Part shown: positions 6,753 through 10,676 of the stretch, piece by piece
How positions within the stretch are numbered: position 1 is the stretch's first letter
How the letters are laid out: the number at the start of each line of letters is the position of its first letter
Assembly: GCA_000482145.1 (NCBI GenBank)
Contig: AUXH01000641.1
Span: forward strand, 1 to 10,676
Origin: Strigomonas culicis
Taxonomy: Eukaryota; Euglenozoa; Kinetoplastea; Trypanosomatida; Trypanosomatidae
Length of the DNA: 10,676 bases
Reading direction: 5' to 3'
Translations under genes and position numbers: made by a program
Notes under the pieces: model-generated
Seen by the model: the letters and a program-made list of their open reading frames with translations, nothing else
What the model was told of the DNA's origin: nothing
Databases searched by the model: none

Positions 6753-9752
6753 ATGCACAAACACATAATACTCTCTGACCGCTCAGCCAGCACCCATCTG
6801 CATAATCCTAATAGCAATGACGATGCAGGAGATGAAAGAGACGCGGTTATGCTTCTTCCGCATAGCCATTCGAAACAGAAAATAAATAATAACAGTGGGC
6901 AGGATACAATCGAAGACCATGTCGCCGCGACGACGACGGTGCCGTTTTACACGCCGTCCTATCTCTATAAGAGTAAGGCGCTGCATGAAGAGCTAAAACT
7001 GGTAGCACGCGAAATATTACGAGCATCCATGCTACATAAAAATGAACTCGAATTCAATAATAATAATAATAGTAGTAGTAGTAGTAGTAGCAAGGAAGCA
7101 GCCGCAGCGGATCCCGCTCTTCCCACACATACGAGCCATCCTCCTCATCCGGGGAGTAGCAGTGGCGCCAACTGTAGCTGTCCGTCTGGTGCCTGTACAG
7201 CGGACGGCGGAGACGGAGGTGGGGAGGCCGCACCGAACGCCACCTGCACCAAGCGGCAGCGAAAGAGTATTCGCCAAATGTGGGAGGAGTTCCAGACCGC
7301 GCGTCGGGAGCGTCGCAAGCGGAAGACTTCTTCCATTGTCATACCGGGCACCAAAGCGGAACCCACACCCACACTTCCCGGCAGCGGCGGCAGCAGCCCC
7401 GGCGCCACGCCTTTTTCCAACACGTCTTCCAACACGTCCTCCACCGCTGCGACGACGACGATGCCACCGCAGAGCAGCAGCAGCCACCCGATAAATCTGT
7501 GCCACATGCTCTCCCGCGACTGCCGCGTCGTGCCACTCGTGCTGCCCTCGCAGCTCGCCGCCGCCACGCGCGCGGGCGCCAATGTGAACTTTTACAACAA
7601 CTTCTACTCCGCGGTGCCGCCGCCGTCGCGGCCGCTCTATCCGCCGGTGACCGCCGCGGCGCCGCCCATCCCCCGACGCCATGACGACGCGGATGACGCC
7701 TACGGCCTGCTGAACGACCCAACTCTCTGTAGCCGCTACCCTTTCTATTACGGACCCCCGACGGAGCCCTTGCCGCTGCCGGACGGCCGCGGCGGCCCCC
7801 TCCTCAGCACCACCGATCTGCGGTCCTTCTCTCACCGCCACGTGCAGCTGCTCGATAGCCAGCTCCGCAGCCGCTATGTGCACTTCCGCGAGGAGCCAGC
7901 CGCGGCCGCGCGGGGGGTGGCGTACCCGCCCCGCGCCTTTACCAGCGGCAGCAGCAGCGAGAGCCTCTTCCCGGCCGTCTCGACCAGTCCGCAGTCGGAG
8001 GTGCACACCGTGGCGGCGGCGGCCGCCGCCGCAGACGCGCCGGAGGCGGAGGGGAAGAAGCCCACCGCGGCGGTGCCCAGCAACGCGGTCATCCGCCGCA
8101 AGCTGCCGGCCTCCCGGGGACGCACGCAGCGGCATGTGAGTGACGCCGCCGCGGCCGCGCACCCGCCGCCACACGCCCATGCGGTGACGACGCAGCCGTC
8201 CCGCTGGCACGCCGACCCGCAGCTCTTCATCGACCTCGAGAGCTGCACGACCGCCACGCGCTCGCCCTCTTTCTCCTCCCACGGCACCACCGCCGCCGCG
8301 GCGCACCCGCAGCGGCCGGCCGCCGACGGCGGCAGCACCCACCACGCGAAGCGGCGGCGGCCGAAGAAGAACATGAACAAGTTCGGCGGCAGCACCACCG
8401 CCACTGCCGCGCCGCCCCACGCGCCTCCGGCGGACCCGGAGAGCGAGTACGAGGATGTATCCGACGACGAATGCGGCGCGGACGGCGCCATGCCCGCCCA
8501 CGGCGCCGCTGCTACAGCGGCGGCCGATGGGAGTGGATCCGCTCACCCCTCGATCCCTGCCACCCCCACCCACACCAACACGAACCAGAACAACGCGAAT
8601 GAGGCGGTGGAGGTGATCCCCGGGCTCTTCCTGGGCGGCTACGCAGACGCGCTGATCCTGTCGACCATCCAGGCGCAGAACGACGTCCACGCGACCGGCG
8701 TACCTGACGGCGCGGCGGCGCTGCCGCCGCCCATCACGCTCGTCATCAACGTGTCGGACGAGTGTCAGATCAACACGGAGATGCAGTGCAACGCCGGGGG
8801 GCTGCGCTTCGCGCACTTTTGCATCAAGGACCACTCGGACGAGGTGATCGCTCCCTTTCTCGCGCCCATTGCACGCATCATCCACGAGCAGCTACACCGC
8901 CGCGAGGCGTACCTGGATGCGCTGCTGCGGCAGATCGCGGAGGGCGGCGCGCCGCCGTCGCCGCTGCACCGCCTCGATTGCGGCGGTGTGCTCGTGCACT
9001 GCCGGCTCGGCGTCAGCCGCAGCGTGTCTTTCGTGTTGGCGTACCTCATCCTCTACGGCACCGCCCTCGCGCCGGTCGCGCCGGCGAGCTGCCACTACCT
9101 CTTCAACCACGTCCAGGAGCGGGAGGCGCGGCTCGTACGGGAGGCGGGCGGCCACCACTACGCGAACCACAAGCACTACGCCGCGAAGGGGGTGGGAGAA
9201 GCCGCGGCCGCGGCGGACGCGAGCGCGCCGTCCTGTTCGGTACTGACGAGCCGCAGCCCGAAGGACTTCGTGAACCAGAGCTGCCTGCCCTGCTATGTCC
9301 TGCGCCAGAAGCAGCAGTCGCAGCCCGCCTCGCATCACCGGCATAGCCATCCGCCCCGCGCGCTGATCGGTGACGGAGACAGCACGGACTCCCCGACGGC
9401 GACGGCGGCAGCCGAGACGTGCAGCGAGGACAGCAACAGCGCCTCGCTCTCCTCTTCCTTCGTGTCGTCCTGCTGTTCGTCCGTCGCGTTTGACTTCCTG
9501 GCCTATCACCAGCAGGCGCTCGCGGCCGCGGCGGAGGGAAAGGACGAGGAGGGCGCCGAACACCACCATCCGCGCCAGCCGAACGAAGACGAGGCGATGG
9601 TCGCCGTGGCGGCCGCACGCCGGGGGGAGATCAAGAAACTATCGATGGAGTACAAGGAAGCCTTTGAGCTCATCAAAAACAAAAAGCCAAACATCAACCC
9701 GAACTTGGGGTTTGTGTTGGCACTACGCACACTCTCTCATATGCAACAGTAA
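6753..9752 (+). CDS. Dual-specificity protein phosphatase with a large insertion inside the catalytic domain
   Basis: This 999-residue protein is predicted to remove phosphate from Ser/Thr and Tyr (cysteine-based PTP superfamily). The DUSP domain occupies about residues 617-995. It opens with VIPGLFLGGYADA (621-633), continues with VINVSDE and has the likely general acid D693 (or D696) in IKDHSDE. The P-loop is VHCRLGVSRS, with nucleophile C750 and R756, followed by FVLAYLILYG. The closing element EYKEAFELIKNKKPNINPN (966-984) and GF sits at the extreme C-terminus, about 190 residues later than usual. The intervening stretch (about 770-962) is low complexity. All catalytic residues are intact, so activity is likely. 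The N-terminal 616 residues are mostly disordered, with N5S7 near the start, basic clusters RRERRKRK (184-191) and KRRRPKK (533-539) resembling nuclear localisation signals, and an acidic EYEDVSDDE. The start at 6753 is the first ATG after the predicted splice acceptor. Family call firm; substrate unknown. Confidence 0.92.
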   Translation: MHKHIILSDRSASTHLHNPNSNDDAGDERDAVMLLPHSHSKQKINNNSGQDTIEDHVAATTTVPFYTPSYLYKSKALHEELKLVAREILRASMLHKNELEFNNNNNSSSSSSSKEAAAADPALPTHTSHPPHPGSSSGANCSCPSGACTADGGDGGGEAAPNATCTKRQRKSIRQMWEEFQTARRERRKRKTSSIVIPGTKAEPTPTLPGSGGSSPGATPFSNTSSNTSSTAATTTMPPQSSSSHPINLCHMLSRDCRVVPLVLPSQLAAATRAGANVNFYNNFYSAVPPPSRPLYPPVTAAAPPIPRRHDDADDAYGLLNDPTLCSRYPFYYGPPTEPLPLPDGRGGPLLSTTDLRSFSHRHVQLLDSQLRSRYVHFREEPAAAARGVAYPPRAFTSGSSSESLFPAVSTSPQSEVHTVAAAAAAADAPEAEGKKPTAAVPSNAVIRRKLPASRGRTQRHVSDAAAAAHPPPHAHAVTTQPSRWHADPQLFIDLESCTTATRSPSFSSHGTTAAAAHPQRPAADGGSTHHAKRRRPKKNMNKFGGSTTATAAPPHAPPADPESEYEDVSDDECGADGAMPAHGAAATAAADGSGSAHPSIPATPTHTNTNQNNANEAVEVIPGLFLGGYADALILSTIQAQNDVHATGVPDGAAALPPPITLVINVSDECQINTEMQCNAGGLRFAHFCIKDHSDEVIAPFLAPIARIIHEQLHRREAYLDALLRQIAEGGAPPSPLHRLDCGGVLVHCRLGVSRSVSFVLAYLILYGTALAPVAPASCHYLFNHVQEREARLVREAGGHHYANHKHYAAKGVGEAAAAADASAPSCSVLTSRSPKDFVNQSCLPCYVLRQKQQSQPASHHRHSHPPRALIGDGDSTDSPTATAAAETCSEDSNSASLSSSFVSSCCSSVAFDFLAYHQQALAAAAEGKDEEGAEHHHPRQPNEDEAMVAVAAARRGEIKKLSMEYKEAFELIKNKKPNINPNLGFVLALRTLSHMQQ
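7056..7091 (+). repeat. In-frame (AAT)5(AGT)6AGC repeat encoding N5S7 in the phosphatase
   Basis: Five AAT codons pass directly into six AGT codons and one AGC. The compound triplet tract lies at residues 102-113, near the boundary between a less GC-rich N-terminal coding segment and the GC-rich remainder. Confidence 0.9.
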
Positions 9753-9756
9753 CAAC

Positions 9757-9771
9757 AATAATAATAATAAT
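9757..9771. repeat. (AAT)5 microsatellite just after the phosphatase stop codon
   Basis: Five AAT units followed by GATGAT and more AAT, placed 5 bases after the TAA at 9750-9752. It marks the sharp change from GC-rich coding to AT-rich non-coding sequence. Confidence 0.85.
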
Positions 9772-10454
9772 GATGATAATAATAACATAAACAAAAGAAC
9801 AAATCTATAATCCTCGACAATAGCTTATACCAAAAGTCAAAGCAGAACAAAAAAAAAGGAGCATAAACGAGAAGTACGTTATGCTCGAGTAAATGCGGGA
9901 AAAGGAAAGAGTTGCTGGGCAGTCTCAGTCTGTATCTTTCTTCTTTTTTTTTTTTAGTTCTTTTAGTATAGTTTTTTTGTTGTTGTATCAGTGTTTTTCC
10001 CCTTTTTTGTATTATTTTCAGGTTGTAGTTGTTTGTTTTCCGATGCCTATGTTACGAATGTACTACAAACGAATATAATTCATTTTTTTTGTTTTTGATG
10101 TTTGGTGTTTTCTTTTGGCTTGTTTATTTGTTGTTGTTTTTTTCATTGATTCATTGTTATTATTATAATTAGTATTGTTCATCCTTTCTTGCCTTGCTTT
10201 TTATACGTGATTCTTCACTTATTCCGTATTTTAAACTCTGTTTTTCCTTTTTAACTTTTTGTTTGTGCTTTTCCATTGCTCCCTGCAATTAATAGTGAAT
10301 GATTTCATTCTGTTGTACACCTTCTTTCTCCTCACTTCATTCCTTTTGTTTTCTTGTTCTTTTTTTCAATTCGTTTTTTTTTGTTTTTGGTTTTTGTGTA
10401 TCGATGCTTGTAATAATTCTATTCTTTTTTCGTCTTAACGTCGCGCCCGAGTAT

Positions 10455-10476
10455 TGTATATGTATGCACATATACA
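10455..10476. repeat. Perfect 9-bp hairpin with a 4-base loop
   Basis: TGTATATGT (10455-10463) and ACATATACA (10468-10476) are exact reverse complements separated by ATGC. The arms are simple alternating-type sequence, so chance formation in this AT-rich stretch is plausible. Confidence 0.65.
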
Positions 10477-10542
10477 TATACAGATATCCAAAAAAGAAAA
10501 AAAGAATACCTATCATAAATACATATACGTACATACATATAC

Positions 10543-10558
10543 ATATATATATATATAT
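10543..10558. repeat. (AT)8 dinucleotide repeat
   Basis: Sixteen bases of alternating A and T following an imperfect ATACAT-rich stretch. Confidence 0.8.
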
Positions 10559-10567
10559 AATATTTTT

Positions 10568-10600
10568 GTTGTTGTTGTTGTTGTTTTTCCTCTCCTTCAG
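10568..10600 (+). promoter_or_regulatory. Putative trans-splice acceptor for a gene beyond the right edge
   Basis: (GTT)6 at 10568-10585 runs into TTTTCCTCTCCTTCAG with the AG at 10599-10600. This is the most C-containing, intron-like pyrimidine tract in the flank. No start codon of a long frame follows before the window ends, so the assignment is tentative. Confidence 0.35.
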
Positions 10601-10676
10601 CTGTATTTCAAAAGCATTTTTGTCTTTGCATATATATATATATTTATATAAAAACATATTCTTATTATTAAGAGTA

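Larger units (their letters stand above)
9753..10676. other. AT-rich 3' flank of the phosphatase gene
   Basis: These 924 bases contain no supported gene. An (AAT)5 repeat begins 5 bases after the stop, and T-rich sequence dominates from about 9935. A small GC island (about 10437-10451) is followed by a perfect hairpin at 10455-10476 and AT repeats at 10543-10558 and 10630-10643. Two pyrimidine-AG signals (AG at 9956-9957 and 10599-10600) are possible acceptors. Frames at 9893-10078 and at the right end translate to homopolymer-like peptides and are rejected. Confidence 0.82.

Noticed and set aside
7032..8885. 617-codon open frame on the minus strand opposite the phosphatase gene
   Set aside because: GC-rich coding DNA rarely contains the complements of stop codons, so long antisense frames arise passively. 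Its product is Arg/Val/Gly/Ala-rich without domains, and it ends in Ile/Glu/Phe runs that are the antisense of the AAT repeat. The + strand frame has an intact DUSP core.
9060..9640. Possibility that the DUSP insertion is a cis-spliced intron
   Set aside because: The frame stays open throughout with GC-rich codons like the rest of the gene, no AT-rich or pyrimidine-rich intron-like character is seen, and kinetoplastids have almost no cis-introns. Transcript data would settle it.
9935..9957. Pyrimidine tract with AG at 9956-9957 as the start of a real downstream transcript
   Set aside because: The signal is acceptable, but no credible coding frame follows it in the window. It may be cryptic or lie within the phosphatase 3' UTR.
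9893..10078. 61-codon + strand frame after the phosphatase gene
   Set aside because: Poly-Phe/Ser/Leu from a T-rich tract; it spans a likely pyrimidine-AG signal and has no coding-like composition.

Overview
The window reads as nuclear DNA from a kinetoplastid protist, most likely a trypanosomatid (inferred). Three long intronless protein genes lie head to tail on the + strand with no sign of individual promoters. Each fully contained gene is preceded by a long AG-free polypyrimidine tract ending in AG, as expected for spliced-leader trans-splicing of a polycistronic transcript. I cannot name the genus. The very GC-rich coding DNA set against extremely AT-rich, homopolymer-filled spacers is unusual even for this group. 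A different protist with the same architecture cannot be excluded, because no spliced-leader or rRNA gene is present.

Layout: (1) Positions 1-2408 hold the 3' part of a large low-complexity protein gene. Its frame stays open through the left edge, so its start lies outside the window. Its function is unknown, but it has a cluster of proline-directed kinase sites. (2) Positions 2409-3088 are an AT-rich spacer with a long hairpin and a splice-acceptor region. (3) Positions 3089-5347 encode a PHO80/P-type cyclin whose cyclin box (about residues 273-440) sits between Gln/His/Ser-rich and Asn/Gln/Ser-rich tails. (4) Positions 5348-6752 are a 1.4 kb AT-rich spacer of homopolymers and microsatellites. 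(5) Positions 6753-9752 encode a 999-residue dual-specificity phosphatase (DUSP) with an intact HCxxGxSRS loop. Its catalytic domain is broken up by low-complexity insertions, the largest about 190 residues. (6) Positions 9753-10676 are an AT-rich 3' flank that ends near another polypyrimidine-AG signal, so a further gene may begin just beyond the window.

How the genes might work together: a cyclin (CDK partner), a phosphatase and a protein rich in Ser/Thr-Pro sites are plausible members of one phospho-signalling theme. Gene order in kinetoplastid clusters is usually not functional, so this is only a hypothesis. The most notable observations are the split DUSP domain, the AG-free zone that runs across the cyclin start codon (possible alternative trans-splicing to a shorter cyclin), and AAT microsatellites shared between spacers and in-frame Asn runs. 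I found no clearly novel multi-gene system.
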